This document shows positions 16,230-25,775 of a DNA stretch of 64,000 bases, piece after piece (within the stretch, counting starts at the first letter, position 1; each line of letters opens with the position of its first letter). Source of the DNA: Amycolatopsis sp. QT-25 (GTDB lineage: Bacteria > Actinomycetota > Actinomycetes > Mycobacteriales > Pseudonocardiaceae); the NCBI RefSeq assembly GCF_029369745.1, contig NZ_CP120210.1, positions 1,426,001 to 1,490,000 on the forward strand, given 5' to 3'. A model generated the notes under the pieces. The model was not told the DNA's origin, made no database searches, and saw nothing but the letters and a program-made list of their open reading frames with translations. The position numbers and the translations under genes are program-made.

Positions 16230-17705
16230 ATGTCGGTGGAAGATTTCGATGTGGTCGTGGCCGGTGGCGGGCCGGGTGGTTCCACCCTGGCCACCCTCGT
16301 CGCCATGCAGGGGCATCGGGTGTTGCTGCTCGAAAAAGAGGTGTTCCCGCGATATCAGATCGGTGAGTCGCTGCTGCCCGCCACGGTCCACGGGGTGTGC
16401 CGGATGCTCGGCGTCTCCGACGAGCTGGCCAACTCCGGCTTCCCGCTGAAGCGGGGCGGCACGTTCCGCTGGGGCGCCCGTCCGGAGCCGTGGACGTTCC
16501 ACTTCGGCATCTCCTCCAAGATGGCCGGTTCGACGTCGCACGCCTATCAGGTCGAGCGGGCGAAGTTCGACCAGATCCTGTTGAACAACGCCAAGAGCAA
16601 GGGCGTGGTCGTGCGCGAGGGGTGCGCGGTCGACGACGTGGTGGAAGAGGGCGAGCGCGTCACCGGGCTGCGGTACACCGACCCCGATGGCCACGAGCGT
16701 GTGGTGTCGGCGCGTTTCGTGGTCGACGCGTCGGGCAACAAGAGCCGCCTGTACTCCCACGTCGGCGGCACACGGAACTATTCGGAGTTCTTCCGCAGCT
16801 TGGCGCTGTTCGGGTACTTCGAGGGCGGCAAGCGGCTGCCGGAGCCGGTTTCGGGCAACATCCTGAGCGTGGCCTTCGACAGCGGCTGGTTCTGGTACAT
16901 CCCGCTGAGCGACACGCTGACCAGCGTCGGCGCCGTGGTCCGCCGGGAGGACGCCGACAAGATCCAGGGTGACCGGGAGGCGGCGCTCAACGCGCTGATC
17001 GCCGAGTGCCCGCTGATCTCGGAATACCTCGCGAACGCGACCAGGGTGACCACCGGCAAGTACGGCGAACTGCGTGTCCGCAAGGATTATTCGTACCAGC
17101 AGACGACCTTCTGGCGCCCGGGGATGATCCTGATCGGCGACGCCGCCTGCTTCGTGGACCCGGTGTTCTCCTCCGGCGTGCACCTGGCGACCTACAGCGC
17201 GCTGCTGGCGGCGCGGTCGATCAACAGCGTCCTCGCGGGCGACCTGGACGAGAAGACCGTGCTGAACGAGTTCGAGGCGCGGTATCGCCGCGAGTACGGC
17301 GTGTTCTACGAGTTCCTCGTCTCGTTCTACCAAATGAACGTGAACGAGGAATCGTATTTCTGGCAGGCCAAGAAGGTCACGAACAACCAGCACACCGAGA
17401 TCGAGTCCTTCGTCGAGCTGATCGGCGGCGTGTCCTCCGGTGAGACGGCGCTGACCGCCGCGAACCGGATCACCGAGCGCAGCGCGGAATTCGCCGCCGC
17501 CGTGGACGAGATGGCAGGCGGCGACGGGGACAACATGGTGCCGATGTTCAAGTCACAGGTGGTCAAACAGGCGATGCAGGAAGCGGGCCAGGTGCAGATG
17601 AAGGCGCTGCTCGGCGAGGACGCCGAGCCCGAGGTGCCGCTCTTCCCCGGCGGGCTGGTCACTTCGCCCGACGGGATGAAGTGGCTGCCGCACCACCCCG
17701 TGTGA
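16230..17705 (+). CDS. bhaA: Flavin-dependent halogenase of the glycopeptide type
   Basis: 491-residue FAD enzyme with VVAGGGPGGS (dinucleotide fold, residues about 8-17) and GWFWYIPL near 215, the W-x-W-x-I-P signature of FADH2-dependent halogenases. It chlorinates tyrosine-derived residues (positions 2 and/or 6) while the peptide or precursor is carrier-bound; it needs a flavin reductase that is not encoded here. The start at ATG 16230 fits the FAD motif spacing. It directly follows oxyC, the same order as balhimycin, and the glycosyltransferase genes begin about 60 nt later. The number of chlorines cannot be told from sequence. Confidence 0.94.
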   Translation: MSVEDFDVVVAGGGPGGSTLATLVAMQGHRVLLLEKEVFPRYQIGESLLPATVHGVCRMLGVSDELANSGFPLKRGGTFRWGARPEPWTFHFGISSKMAGSTSHAYQVERAKFDQILLNNAKSKGVVVREGCAVDDVVEEGERVTGLRYTDPDGHERVVSARFVVDASGNKSRLYSHVGGTRNYSEFFRSLALFGYFEGGKRLPEPVSGNILSVAFDSGWFWYIPLSDTLTSVGAVVRREDADKIQGDREAALNALIAECPLISEYLANATRVTTGKYGELRVRKDYSYQQTTFWRPGMILIGDAACFVDPVFSSGVHLATYSALLAARSINSVLAGDLDEKTVLNEFEARYRREYGVFYEFLVSFYQMNVNEESYFWQAKKVTNNQHTEIESFVELIGGVSSGETALTAANRITERSAEFAAAVDEMAGGDGDNMVPMFKSQVVKQAMQEAGQVQMKALLGEDAEPEVPLFPGGLVTSPDGMKWLPHHPV

Positions 17706-17767
17706 CACCGACGCGGTTCGGGAGGGTGCGCCGTGGGCGGGGATCGGACGGAACAACGGAGGCGGAA

Positions 17768-18955
17768 ATGCGTGTGTTGATTTCGGGGTGCGGCTCTCGC
17801 GGGGACACCGAACCGTTGGTGGCACTGGGGGTTCGGCTGCGGGAACTCGGCGCGGAGGTGCGGATGTGCCTGCCGCCGGACTACGCGGAGCGGTGCGCCG
17901 AGGTCGGGGTGCCGATGACGTCGGTCGGCCGTCCGGTGCGGGCGGGGGCACGCGAGCCCGGCGAACCGCCGCCCGGTGCGCCCGAAGTCGTCACCCAGGT
18001 GGTCGGCGAGTGGTTCGACAAGGTGTCGGCGGCCGCCGAGGGGTGTGACGCGGTGGTGGCGTCCGGTCTGCTGCCCGCCGCCGTCGCCGTGCGCTCGGTG
18101 GCCGAGAAGCTGGGCATCCCGTACCACTACACCGTCTGGTCTCCGGACCATCTGCCGTCGTGGCACGACGCCGCCCAGCGGGAGTCGTACAACCAGGGCT
18201 CCGACAAGCATTTCGGTGGGGTGGTCAACGACAGACGGGCCGGGATCGGCCTGCCCCCGGTGGAGAACCTGTTCGATTACGGCTACACCGAGCAGCCCTG
18301 GCTGGCGACGGATCCGATCCTGGCTCCGCCGCCGGGCGGTGCGTACGCCCGGCAGACCGGCGCGTGGATCCTGCCGGACGAACGGCCGCTTCCCGCGGAG
18401 CTGGAGGCATTCCTGGCCGACGGCCCGCCGCCGGTGTACGTGGGTTTCGGCAGCTCGTCCGGAGCCACGACCGCCGGCGCGGTGCAGGTGGCCATCGAGG
18501 CGATCCGTGCCCAGGGCCGCCGGATCGTCGCCTCCCGTGGCTGGGCCGACATGGTCCTGCCCGAAGACGACGCCGACTGTTTCGTCGTCGGTGAAGTGAA
18601 TCTCCAGGAACTCTTCGCCAGGGTGGCCGTCGCCATCCACCACGACAGCACGGGTACGACGTATGTGGCCACGCAGGCGGGTGTCCCCCAGATCGTGGTG
18701 CGCAACGTGATCGACAACGTCGTGGAGCAGGTGTACTTCGCCGATCGGGTGGCCGAACTGGGTGTCGGTGTGGCACTCGAGGGTCCGATCCCGGCCTTCG
18801 AGGCCATGTCGGCCGCGCTCACCACGACGCTGGCCCCGGACACCCGCGCACGGGCGGCGGTCGTGGCGGGCACGATCCGCACCGACGGGACGACGGTGGC
18901 CGCGGAAGAGCTGTTCGACGCGGCAGGCCGGGAGAAGCCCGCTGTTCCCGCCTGA
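17768..18955 (+). CDS. gtfA: GT-B glycosyltransferase, GtfA-like (aminosugar to residue 6)
   Basis: 395-residue GT1 enzyme. The N-terminal MRVLISGCGSRGDTEPLVAL and PPDYAERC motifs, the AIHHDSTGTT donor-site region and VVRNVIDNVVEQ follow vancomycin/chloroeremomycin GtfA, which puts a TDP-4-epi-vancosamine-type sugar on the beta-hydroxyl of residue 6. Where GtfB has HHGG in the donor loop this protein has HHDS, the GtfA-type substitution. Start at ATG 17768, where homology begins; the frame is open into the halogenase 3' end. First of three related genes that probably arose by duplication. Donor identity is inferred: acosamine or actinosamine. Confidence 0.85.
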   Translation: MRVLISGCGSRGDTEPLVALGVRLRELGAEVRMCLPPDYAERCAEVGVPMTSVGRPVRAGAREPGEPPPGAPEVVTQVVGEWFDKVSAAAEGCDAVVASGLLPAAVAVRSVAEKLGIPYHYTVWSPDHLPSWHDAAQRESYNQGSDKHFGGVVNDRRAGIGLPPVENLFDYGYTEQPWLATDPILAPPPGGAYARQTGAWILPDERPLPAELEAFLADGPPPVYVGFGSSSGATTAGAVQVAIEAIRAQGRRIVASRGWADMVLPEDDADCFVVGEVNLQELFARVAVAIHHDSTGTTYVATQAGVPQIVVRNVIDNVVEQVYFADRVAELGVGVALEGPIPAFEAMSAALTTTLAPDTRARAAVVAGTIRTDGTTVAAEELFDAAGREKPAVPA

Positions 18956-18988
18956 CGGGCGACAACCTACCGAACGGGGAAGCAGATG

Positions 18989-20215
18989 ATGCGTGTCTTG
19001 TTGTCGACGTCCGGCAGCCGCGGCGACGTCGAGCCGCTGATGGCGCTGGCGGTCCGGCTGCGGGAGCTCGGCGCGGAGGTGCGGTTGTGCGCGCCCCCGG
19101 ACTCCGCGGACCGGGTGGCCGAGTTCGCGCTGCCGCTGGTGCCGGTCGGCCGCTCGGCGCGGCCGAAGGCGGACCGGAAGGCCCCGCCCTCGCGCGAGGA
19201 AATGGCCCGGTTCATGACCGAGTCGATCACCGTGCAGTTCGACGAGATCCCGGCGGCCGCCGAGGGCTGTGACGCGGTGGTGACGACCGGCCTGCTGCCC
19301 GCGGCCGTCGGTGTCCGGTCGGTGGCCGAGAAGCTGGGCATTCCCTACTTCTACGCCTTCTACTGCCCGATCTACGTGCCGTCGCCGTACTACGCGCCGC
19401 CGCCGCCCATCGGCGAGCCGCCCGCCCCGGAAGGCACCGGAATCCGGGAGTTGTGGGAACGGAACAAGCTGAGCGCCCTGAAGCGCTACGGGGCAACGCT
19501 CAACGGCAAACGGGCCGAGATCGGCCTGCCGCCCGTGGAGGACATCTTCACCTACTGCTACACCGAACAGCCGTGGGTGGCGGCGGATCCGGTACTGGCC
19601 CCGCTGCGACCGACGGACCTCGGCGCGGTGCAGACCGGCGCGTGGACCCTGCCCGACGAACGGCCGCTGTCCGCGGAACTGGAGGCCTTCCTCGCCGCCG
19701 GGTCACCTCCGGTGTACGTGGGCTTCGGTAGCCTGCACGCTCCCGCCGACGCCGCGAAAGTCGCCATCGAGGCGATCCGCGCCCAGGGCCGCCGGGTGGT
19801 TCTTTCCCGCGGCTGGGCCGATCTGACCTTGATCGACGACCAGGAGGACTGCCTGGCCATCGGCGAGGTCAACCAGCAGCGGTTGTTCGGCCGGGTGGCC
19901 GCCGTCGTCCACCACGGCGGGGTCGGCACGACGACCGTGGCCGCCCGTGCGGGCGTTCCCCAGATCCTCATCCCCCAGATCGCGGACCAGCCGTATTACG
20001 CCGGCCGGGTCGCCGAGCTGGGCATCGGGGTGGCACACGAAGGCCGGACACCGACCTACGCCTCGTTGTCCGCCGCCCTCACCACCGCGCTGGCGCCGGA
20101 AACCCGCACCAGGGCGGAAGCCGTGGCGGCCACCATCCGCACCGACGGGGCGACCGTGGCCGCGGAACTGGTGCTCGACGCGGTGAACCGGCAGAAGACG
20201 TCCGTTCCCGCGTGA
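18989..20215 (+). CDS. gtfB: GT-B glucosyltransferase, GtfB-like (glucose to residue 4 Hpg)
   Basis: 408-residue GT1 enzyme with [17 protein letters not shown] at the N terminus, the PSPYY/PPP segment of GtfB near residue 130, and [20 protein letters not shown] in the donor site. Vancomycin GtfB transfers glucose from UDP- or TDP-glucose to the phenol of residue 4, and the protein matches GtfB better than GtfA or GtfC by these segments. ATG occurs at both 18986 and 18989; I use the second because homologues begin MRVLL, with GGGGAA upstream. The stop is followed within 60 nt by the methyltransferase. Confidence 0.87.
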   Translation: MRVLLSTSGSRGDVEPLMALAVRLRELGAEVRLCAPPDSADRVAEFALPLVPVGRSARPKADRKAPPSREEMARFMTESITVQFDEIPAAAEGCDAVVTTGLLPAAVGVRSVAEKLGIPYFYAFYCPIYVPSPYYAPPPPIGEPPAPEGTGIRELWERNKLSALKRYGATLNGKRAEIGLPPVEDIFTYCYTEQPWVAADPVLAPLRPTDLGAVQTGAWTLPDERPLSAELEAFLAAGSPPVYVGFGSLHAPADAAKVAIEAIRAQGRRVVLSRGWADLTLIDDQEDCLAIGEVNQQRLFGRVAAVVHHGGVGTTTVAARAGVPQILIPQIADQPYYAGRVAELGIGVAHEGRTPTYASLSAALTTALAPETRTRAEAVAATIRTDGATVAAELVLDAVNRQKTSVPA

Positions 20216-20271
20216 ACCATCGCCCCCGACCCGCTTCCCTTTCGTCCCTCGAGAAAGGTTCGAGACCGGCC

Positions 20272-21201
20272 ATGATCGACCAACCGGACACCGCCACCCG
20301 AACGTATCAAGCCAGCAGGATGTGGCAGCAGATCGGTGAAGCACACCTCAACCGGGAGATGATCGCCGACCTGGCCGGATTCAAGAACAGCGAGGTCAAT
20401 TACCGGCTCGCGCTGGTCAACGTGCAGACGAACGGCGTGCGGTTCCTGAAGACGCTGATCTATGGCCTGGCCGGCAGCTTGAGCAAGGACGCCTGGGCGG
20501 GGCTGACCCGTATCCGCCACCGCGAAGTGGGTGATCCGATTTCGGTGACCTACCACGGTGAGCAGGTGGACCTGGACTATCTGCGGGCCGCGCTGGAACT
20601 GGAGTTCATCGCGAACCGGGTCGACCTGGACCAGGCCGAGGTACTGGAGATCGGCGCCGGGTACGGGCGGACCGCCCACGCGATCATCTCCAATCACGAG
20701 ATCTCCGGATACTGCGTCGTCGACCTGCCGAACACCCTGGAACTGTCGCGGAAGTACCTCGCCGCGGTCCTGACCGAGGAGCAGTTCGCCAAGGTCGACT
20801 TCGTGCCGGTGGACGCGATCGAAAGCACGCTGGCGGACCGGAACTTCGACCTCTGCCTCAACATCGACTCGATGGCCGAGATGAGCGCGGAGACGGTGCG
20901 GTCCTACCTCGCCCTCATCGATCAGCGGTGCCGCCACTTCTACGTGAACAACCCGGTGGGGAAGTACATGGACAAGAGCCTGGACTCGCACGCGCGCGGC
21001 GAGGAGGCCGTCGCGCTCGCCCTGAGCACCGGGCTGCTGACGGAGATCATCGACATCCACGACAACCGGGCCGTCGAAGCGCAGGCGCGGAACTACGTCG
21101 AGGCCTACGTGCCGGGCCCCGACTGGCACTGCGTCGCCGACGAGTGGGCCCCGCCGTGGAGCTACCTCTGGCAAGCGCTGTACAAGCGGCAAGGTCGTTG
21201 A
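20272..21201 (+). CDS. SAM-dependent putative sugar O-methyltransferase
   Basis: 309-residue methyltransferase of the putative sugar O-methyltransferase group. The SAM site is LEIGAGYGRT near residue 128, followed by VVDLPNTL and later FYVNNPVGKYMDKS. It is not the MtfA-type N-methyltransferase of vancomycin nor a C3-sugar methyltransferase. It lies between gtfB and gtfC, so its substrate is likely a sugar on the antibiotic or its nucleotide donor. Given a pathway expected to give acosamine, 4-O-methylation to actinosamine is the simplest role, as inference. GTG at 20212, overlapping the gtfB stop, is an alternative start. Confidence 0.8.
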   Translation: MIDQPDTATRTYQASRMWQQIGEAHLNREMIADLAGFKNSEVNYRLALVNVQTNGVRFLKTLIYGLAGSLSKDAWAGLTRIRHREVGDPISVTYHGEQVDLDYLRAALELEFIANRVDLDQAEVLEIGAGYGRTAHAIISNHEISGYCVVDLPNTLELSRKYLAAVLTEEQFAKVDFVPVDAIESTLADRNFDLCLNIDSMAEMSAETVRSYLALIDQRCRHFYVNNPVGKYMDKSLDSHARGEEAVALALSTGLLTEIIDIHDNRAVEAQARNYVEAYVPGPDWHCVADEWAPPWSYLWQALYKRQGR

Positions 21202-21251
21202 CGGACTCCGGTCTGTCGAGGGGTAAGGCAAGGGTGTCGTGTGGGTGGCAA

Positions 21252-21306
21252 GTCCGTGAAGGCCTCCTTGAGAGACCCAGGGTCCCTCAAGGAGGCCTTC
21301 ACGGAC
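21252..21306. repeat. 55-nt intergenic palindrome, GTCCGTGAAGG subtype, between methyltransferase and gtfC
   Basis: Arms of 21 nt begin GTCCGTGAAGGCCTCCTTGAG and are complementary with no mismatch, around a 13-nt centre. It has the same length and core (GAAGG...CCTTC) as the GTAC-type elements, and the same subtype recurs at 39204. It sits in a 333-nt gap (21202-21534) that otherwise shows no gene, and may terminate the upstream transcript. Confidence 0.8.
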
Positions 21307-21534
21307 TTCAAGACCCGGCGCCGGCGGCAGGTCGACTCACCTCTCGAATGACGCAGTGCGCATAGCTCGGAACGGCATCGGCATCAGGAAAACGTCCTTG
21401 GTGACGGGCAAAGGAGCGTCGGGGCGGGGCCGGTCGGCCCGGAACTGCGCCGTCCAGGGCACCTGGAGTCGGTCGAGACGGTCCGCGTGACAGAGATTTG
21501 TCCTTGAGAAAGCCCATCGGAACAGAGGTGCGGA

Positions 21535-22761
21535 ATGCGTGTGTTGTTGTCGACGTGCGGATCACGAGGAGACGTCGAACCTCTGGTGGCACTGGCGGTG
21601 CGTTTGCGCGACCTCGGCGCGGAGGTGCGGATGTGCGCTCCGCCCCCCGCCGCGGAGCGGCTGGAGGAGGTCGGTGTCGCCCACGTGCCGGTCGGGGTGA
21701 AGCAGCGGGTGATGTTGCAGGAAGGGATGCCGCCACCGTCGCCCGAGGACGAGCGGCGGTTCGCGGCCGAGGCGATCGACATGCAGTTCGACAACGTCCC
21801 GGCCGCGGCCGAAGGCTCCGACGTGGTGGTGGTGACCGGGGAGATGGCCGCCGCGGTCTCCGTGCGGTCGGTGGCCGAGAAGCTGGGCATCCCGTACCAC
21901 TACGCCGCCTACAGCCCCGTCTATCTGCCGTCCTCGCATTTCGCGCCGCCGCTGGACGAACGGACCACGCCGGGCGTGACCGACAACCGGGTGCTGTGGG
22001 AGCAGCGCCACGAGCGGTTCTACGAGCGGTTCGCCGGTCCTCTCAACAGCAGGCGGGCAGCGGTCGGCCTGGCTCCGCTGGAGAACCTGTTCGACTACGG
22101 CTACACCGATCGGCCGTGGCTGGCGACGGATCCGGTGCTGGCCCCGCTCCAGCCGGGCCTGGACGCCGTGCAGACCGGCTCGTGGATCCTGCCCGACGAA
22201 CGCCCCCTTTCCCAGGAGGTCGAGGCGTTCCTGGACGCCGGGACACCGCCGGTGTACGTGGGTTTCGGCAGTTCGACCGCGCTCGGCACCGGGGAGCTGG
22301 CGACGTCGGTCATCAGGGCGATCCGGGCCGAAGGCCGCCGCGTGATCCTTTCCCGCGGCTGGGCCGAACTGTCCCTGCCCGACGAAGGGCCCGACTGTCT
22401 CGCCGTCGACGAGGTGAACCTCCAGGTCCTGTTCGGCCGGGTGGCCGCCGTCGTCCACGGTGGCAGCGCGGGTACGACGCACGTGGCCGCTCGAGCGGGT
22501 GCCCCGCAGATCATCGTCGCCCGGCACACGGATCAGCCCTATTACGCGGACCGGGTGGCCGCATTGGGGATCGGCGCGGCACACCACGATCCCTCCCCGA
22601 GCTTCGACTCCCTGCCGGCGTCGCTCGCCGCGGTCTTGCGCCCGGAGACCAAGGCCAGGGCGACCGAAGTGGCGGGCATGATCCGCGAAGACGGGGCCGC
22701 CGCCACCGCGGAGCGCCTGCTGGCCGCGGTCAGGCGGAAGAATTCCGCCGTTTCCGTGTGA
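21535..22761 (+). CDS. gtfC: GT-B glycosyltransferase, GtfC-like (aminosugar onto glucose)
   Basis: 408-residue GT1 enzyme beginning [20 protein letters not shown], with [17 protein letters not shown] at the donor site. By elimination and position it is the counterpart of GtfC/GtfD, enzymes that add vancosamine to the 2-hydroxyl of the residue-4 glucose. The donor loop reads VHGGSAGTT where GtfB reads [12 protein letters not shown] at 21535 is set by the conserved N terminus. It is separated from gtfB by the methyltransferase and a 333-nt gap with a palindrome, so it may have its own promoter. Confidence 0.83.
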   Translation: MRVLLSTCGSRGDVEPLVALAVRLRDLGAEVRMCAPPPAAERLEEVGVAHVPVGVKQRVMLQEGMPPPSPEDERRFAAEAIDMQFDNVPAAAEGSDVVVVTGEMAAAVSVRSVAEKLGIPYHYAAYSPVYLPSSHFAPPLDERTTPGVTDNRVLWEQRHERFYERFAGPLNSRRAAVGLAPLENLFDYGYTDRPWLATDPVLAPLQPGLDAVQTGSWILPDERPLSQEVEAFLDAGTPPVYVGFGSSTALGTGELATSVIRAIRAEGRRVILSRGWAELSLPDEGPDCLAVDEVNLQVLFGRVAAVVHGGSAGTTHVAARAGAPQIIVARHTDQPYYADRVAALGIGAAHHDPSPSFDSLPASLAAVLRPETKARATEVAGMIREDGAAATAERLLAAVRRKNSAVSV

Positions 22762-22835
22762 CCCGTCGATCCGGCCGGCGGCTCGTCCAGCCTTCACCTG
22801 TTGTCCCGTGGCACCGTTGACGCGAAAGTGACGCT

Positions 22836-23648
22836 ATGTCTCAAGACCTCCGGCTACTGGCGCTCTCCCCCCATCTGGACGACGCGGTCCTGTCCTTCGG
22901 CGCCGGCCTCGCGCAGGCGGCGCAGGACGGCGCGGAAGTGCTCGTCACCACGGTGTTCGCCGGTACGGCGCCGCCTCCTTATTCGCCCGCGGCGGAGCGG
23001 ATGCACTCGATCTGGGGACTTTCGCCGGAGCAGGACGCGCCGCTGCATCGACGGAACGAGGACATCGCCGCGCTGGCACATCTGGGGGTCGGCCACCGGC
23101 ACGGCCGGTTCCTCGACGCCATCTATCGCAAGCTCCCCGACGGCCGCTGGCTGGCCGACAACGTGGAGGGCCGCAAGAAGCTGGCGATCAGCAGGCAGAC
23201 TTCGCAGAGCGACCCGGAGCTGTTCGCCGCGGTGCAGGACGACATCGAAGCGCTCGTCCGAGAATTCGAGCCGACCTTGCTCGTCACCTGCGCGGCCATC
23301 AGCCATCACGTCGACAACGAGATCACGCGGGACGCCGCGCTGCTCATCGCGGCGGAGAAGGATCTTCCGGTCCGGCTGTGGGAAGACCTTCCCCACGCGG
23401 TCTTCGGCATGGGCTCGGCCGAACTGCCGTCGGGGTTCCGGCTCGGCGAGCCCGAGGCCGTCGTGGTCGAAGCCGAGGCACGGACCCGGAAGTTCGAGGC
23501 GCTCAAGCTCTATTCCTCGCAGATGCTGATGCTCAACGGGCCGCAAAAGGATCTGTTCGAGCAGTTGGACGGACATGCCCGCAAGATCTCGCCGGACGGT
23601 GCCTATCGCGAAACGACCTGGCCTGTCGTCTCCCGCGACGACAGCTGA
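22836..23648 (+). CDS. PIG-L/LmbE-family zinc deacetylase
   Basis: 270-residue PIG-L fold protein. The metal site motif SPHLDDAV (His13, Asp15, Asp16) and the downstream SHHVDNE near residue 155 are both intact. Family members remove acetyl groups from N-acetyl sugars; in teicoplanin the homologue deacetylates GlcNAc on residue 4. Vancomycin-type clusters keep a homologue of unclear role (orf2 of balhimycin), and this cluster has no visible GlcNAc transferase. ATG at 22836 follows a weak purine-rich stretch (GCGAAAG). The gene ends 70 nt before the mannosyltransferase. Confidence 0.85.
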   Translation: MSQDLRLLALSPHLDDAVLSFGAGLAQAAQDGAEVLVTTVFAGTAPPPYSPAAERMHSIWGLSPEQDAPLHRRNEDIAALAHLGVGHRHGRFLDAIYRKLPDGRWLADNVEGRKKLAISRQTSQSDPELFAAVQDDIEALVREFEPTLLVTCAAISHHVDNEITRDAALLIAAEKDLPVRLWEDLPHAVFGMGSAELPSGFRLGEPEAVVVEAEARTRKFEALKLYSSQMLMLNGPQKDLFEQLDGHARKISPDGAYRETTWPVVSRDDS

Positions 23649-23718
23649 GACCGCAGCACACGAAGAACTCGATCAGTCGGTACGGCAGGGGCGCCGTATC
23701 GTGCCGGGAGGTAACCGA

Positions 23719-25590
23719 ATGTCCGAAACGCTCACCGTTCAACCGTCACCGAGTCCGGATCCGGTGCCCGAAGCCGGATCACCCCGCTGGATGCTTTGGC
23801 GTTCCCCGTCCGGACAACCGCCCTGGGCCCGGCCCGCCTTGCTGGGCATCGCCTTCGTGGCGGCGGTGCTCTATGCCTGGAACCTGCCGCGGGTCGACTA
23901 CGCGCCGCTGTATTCGGACGCGGTCCGGAGCATGTCCGAGAGCTGGAAGGCGTTCTTCTACGCCGCCGTGGACCCGGAGGCGACGGCCACACTCGACAAG
24001 CTCGGCGGCTCGTTCGCGGTGCAGGCCGTCTTCGCCAAGGTCTTCGGCTTTCACGCCTGGTCGCTGGCGCTGCCGCAGGTGATCGGCGGCGTGCTCTCGG
24101 TGCTGGTGCTGTACCGGGTCGTGCGGCGATGGGCGGGTGTGGTCCCCGGTCTGCTCGCCGCGGCGATCCTCACCTTCACCCCCGTCGCCGCGTCCATGTT
24201 CGGGCACAGCATGGCGGACGGCCTGCTGACCCTGTGCCTGGTGCTGGCGGCCGACGCCTTCCAGCGCGCCGTGCTGGAAGCACGGCTCCGGTCGCTGCTC
24301 TGGGCCGGCGTCTGGGTCGGGCTGGGTTTCCAGGCCAAGATGATCACCGCGTGGATGATCCTGCCCGCGTTGGCGATCGGTTACCTGCTGACCGCGCCGA
24401 CCGAACTGCGTCGCCGGGTGAAGCACGTGGCGATCGCCGGAGTGGTGACGCTCGCGGTTTCGCTGTCGTGGATCGCGCTCTACACCTTCACGCCGGCCAG
24501 TGCCCGGCCCTATGTCAGTGGCACCACGAACAACAGCGCGGCCGCCATGGTGTTCGGCTACAACGGCCTCGGGCGGGTGGGGATCGACGTTCCCGGTGCG
24601 CTGCCTCCCACCGGCCGGATGGCCGGACCGCCGGTGCTCGGTCCGCCGGACAATCCGCTGGACCGGTCGAAGCTGCGCGGCTCGAAGGGCGAGCCGGGTG
24701 AAGCGGGTCCGGGTCAGGCGGGGCCGGGTGAAGCCGGTCCGGGTCAGGCAGGGCCGGGTGAAGCCGGTCCGGGTCAGGCAGGGCCGGGTGAAGCGGGTCC
24801 GGGTCAGGCGGGGCCGGGTGAAGCGGGTCCGGGTCAGGCGGGGCCGGGCCCGGCGGGACGGGACCCGAGCAAGCTGAAGCCGGGTGACGTGATGGTGCTG
24901 CCCAACGGCGATGTGATCGTGGGGCCGGGCGGTGATCCGCCGCCGCCGGAGGACCCGTCGAAGGTCGCGAGCCGGGTGGACCCGGTGTTCAGCTGGTACA
25001 AGCTGTTCGACGGCCACCTCGGTGTCGCGATCGCCTGGCTGTTCCCCCTCGCGTTGCTGGCACTGGCCTGCGGGCTCTGGTGGCGGCGCCGGGCCGAACG
25101 TACCGACCCGGTGCGCGGCGGCTTGGTGTTGTGGGGGGTGTGGCTGGCGACCTTCACCGTCGTCTTCAGCGCGAGCGAGGTCGCGCACACCGCCTACGTG
25201 GCCACTCTCGCGCCCGCGATCGCCGCGCTTTCCGCCTTCGGCATCGTGCTGTTCTGGCGGGCGTACCAGGGCGGTGGCAGGCAGGCGTGGCTCCTGCCGC
25301 TCGCGCTCGCGGTCGAACTGGCCTGGGGTGCCTGGCTGTGGTCCGCTTACCCCAACTTCCTGCCGTGGGCGAAATGGGGAACGCTCGCGCTCGGCGTGCT
25401 CGCCCTTGTCGTGCTGGTTCTGGCGCGAGTGGCCAAGGGGGCCTCCGCCACGCTCGTGAAGGCCGGATTGGTCGTCGGTGTCGTGGCCATGCTCGCCGCG
25501 CCCGCCGCGTACTCCGTCTCCGTGCTCGACTCCGACTACGCGGGCGACTCCTTCGACGCCAACGCGGGGCCGGCCTCAGGTTCCGCGTGA
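23719..25590 (+). CDS. Polytopic membrane mannosyltransferase (GT39/ArnT-like)
   Basis: 623-residue protein with about a dozen hydrophobic segments and an acidic loop after the first one (NLPRVDYAPLYSDAV, then ATLDKLGGSFAVQA), the pattern of GT39/GT83 lipid-phosphate-sugar transferases. In related clusters (Orf7 of balhimycin, Dbv20, Tcp15) the homologue adds mannose to residue 7 from polyprenyl-phosphomannose outside the membrane. A long extracytoplasmic loop around residues 300-420 contains five perfect decapeptide repeats. ATG at 23719 has GGAGG about ten bases upstream. The gene converges on hpgT with two strong hairpins between. Confidence 0.87.
   Translation: MSETLTVQPSPSPDPVPEAGSPRWMLWRSPSGQPPWARPALLGIAFVAAVLYAWNLPRVDYAPLYSDAVRSMSESWKAFFYAAVDPEATATLDKLGGSFAVQAVFAKVFGFHAWSLALPQVIGGVLSVLVLYRVVRRWAGVVPGLLAAAILTFTPVAASMFGHSMADGLLTLCLVLAADAFQRAVLEARLRSLLWAGVWVGLGFQAKMITAWMILPALAIGYLLTAPTELRRRVKHVAIAGVVTLAVSLSWIALYTFTPASARPYVSGTTNNSAAAMVFGYNGLGRVGIDVPGALPPTGRMAGPPVLGPPDNPLDRSKLRGSKGEPGEAGPGQAGPGEAGPGQAGPGEAGPGQAGPGEAGPGQAGPGEAGPGQAGPGPAGRDPSKLKPGDVMVLPNGDVIVGPGGDPPPPEDPSKVASRVDPVFSWYKLFDGHLGVAIAWLFPLALLALACGLWWRRRAERTDPVRGGLVLWGVWLATFTVVFSASEVAHTAYVATLAPAIAALSAFGIVLFWRAYQGGGRQAWLLPLALAVELAWGAWLWSAYPNFLPWAKWGTLALGVLALVVLVLARVAKGASATLVKAGLVVGVVAMLAAPAAYSVSVLDSDYAGDSFDANAGPASGSA
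24697..24846 (+). repeat. Five in-frame 30-bp tandem repeats coding GEAGPGQAGP
   Basis: The 30-bp unit is repeated five times with only synonymous third-base changes, coding a Gly-Pro-rich collagen-like decapeptide in the outer loop of the mannosyltransferase. Synonymous drift between units suggests expansion that is not brand new. The number of units is likely to vary between strains. Confidence 0.95.
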
Positions 25591-25629
25591 GGTGAGCGCG
25601 GGCTCCGCGTTCGCGTGGCTCGCAGTGAA

Positions 25630-25684
25630 GTACATGATGGCCCCCTTCCTTGCGCCTAGGTACAGGAAGGGGGCCTTCATGTAC
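25630..25684. repeat. 55-nt intergenic palindrome, GTAC type
   Basis: Near-identical to the element at 47281, with one arm mismatch (GATGG for GAAGG). It lies 40 nt after the mannosyltransferase stop, in the convergent gap with hpgT, where it probably serves as a terminator as well. Confidence 0.85.
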
Positions 25685-25717
25685 TCGGGAAGATGTGAAG
25701 CGCCGTCGGTAACGCGA

Positions 25718-25756
25718 AAGGGGCTTCCCTCGCATCGCATGCGAGGGAAGCCCCTT
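25718..25756. terminator. Strong hairpin between convergent mannosyltransferase and hpgT
   Basis: Perfect 18-bp stem (AAGGGGCTTCCCTCGCAT and its complement) with a 3-nt loop, ending 20 nt beyond the hpgT stop. Its position suits a terminator for hpgT on the - strand and, with the palindrome at 25630, for the + strand. No long U-tract is present, which is usual in actinomycetes. Confidence 0.75.
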
Positions 25757-25775
25757 CACAACTACCCCTGGCAGC

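Noticed and set aside
24697..24846. Regularly spaced 30-bp repeats as a CRISPR array
   Set aside because: The units are directly adjacent with no spacers and are in frame within a membrane protein gene.
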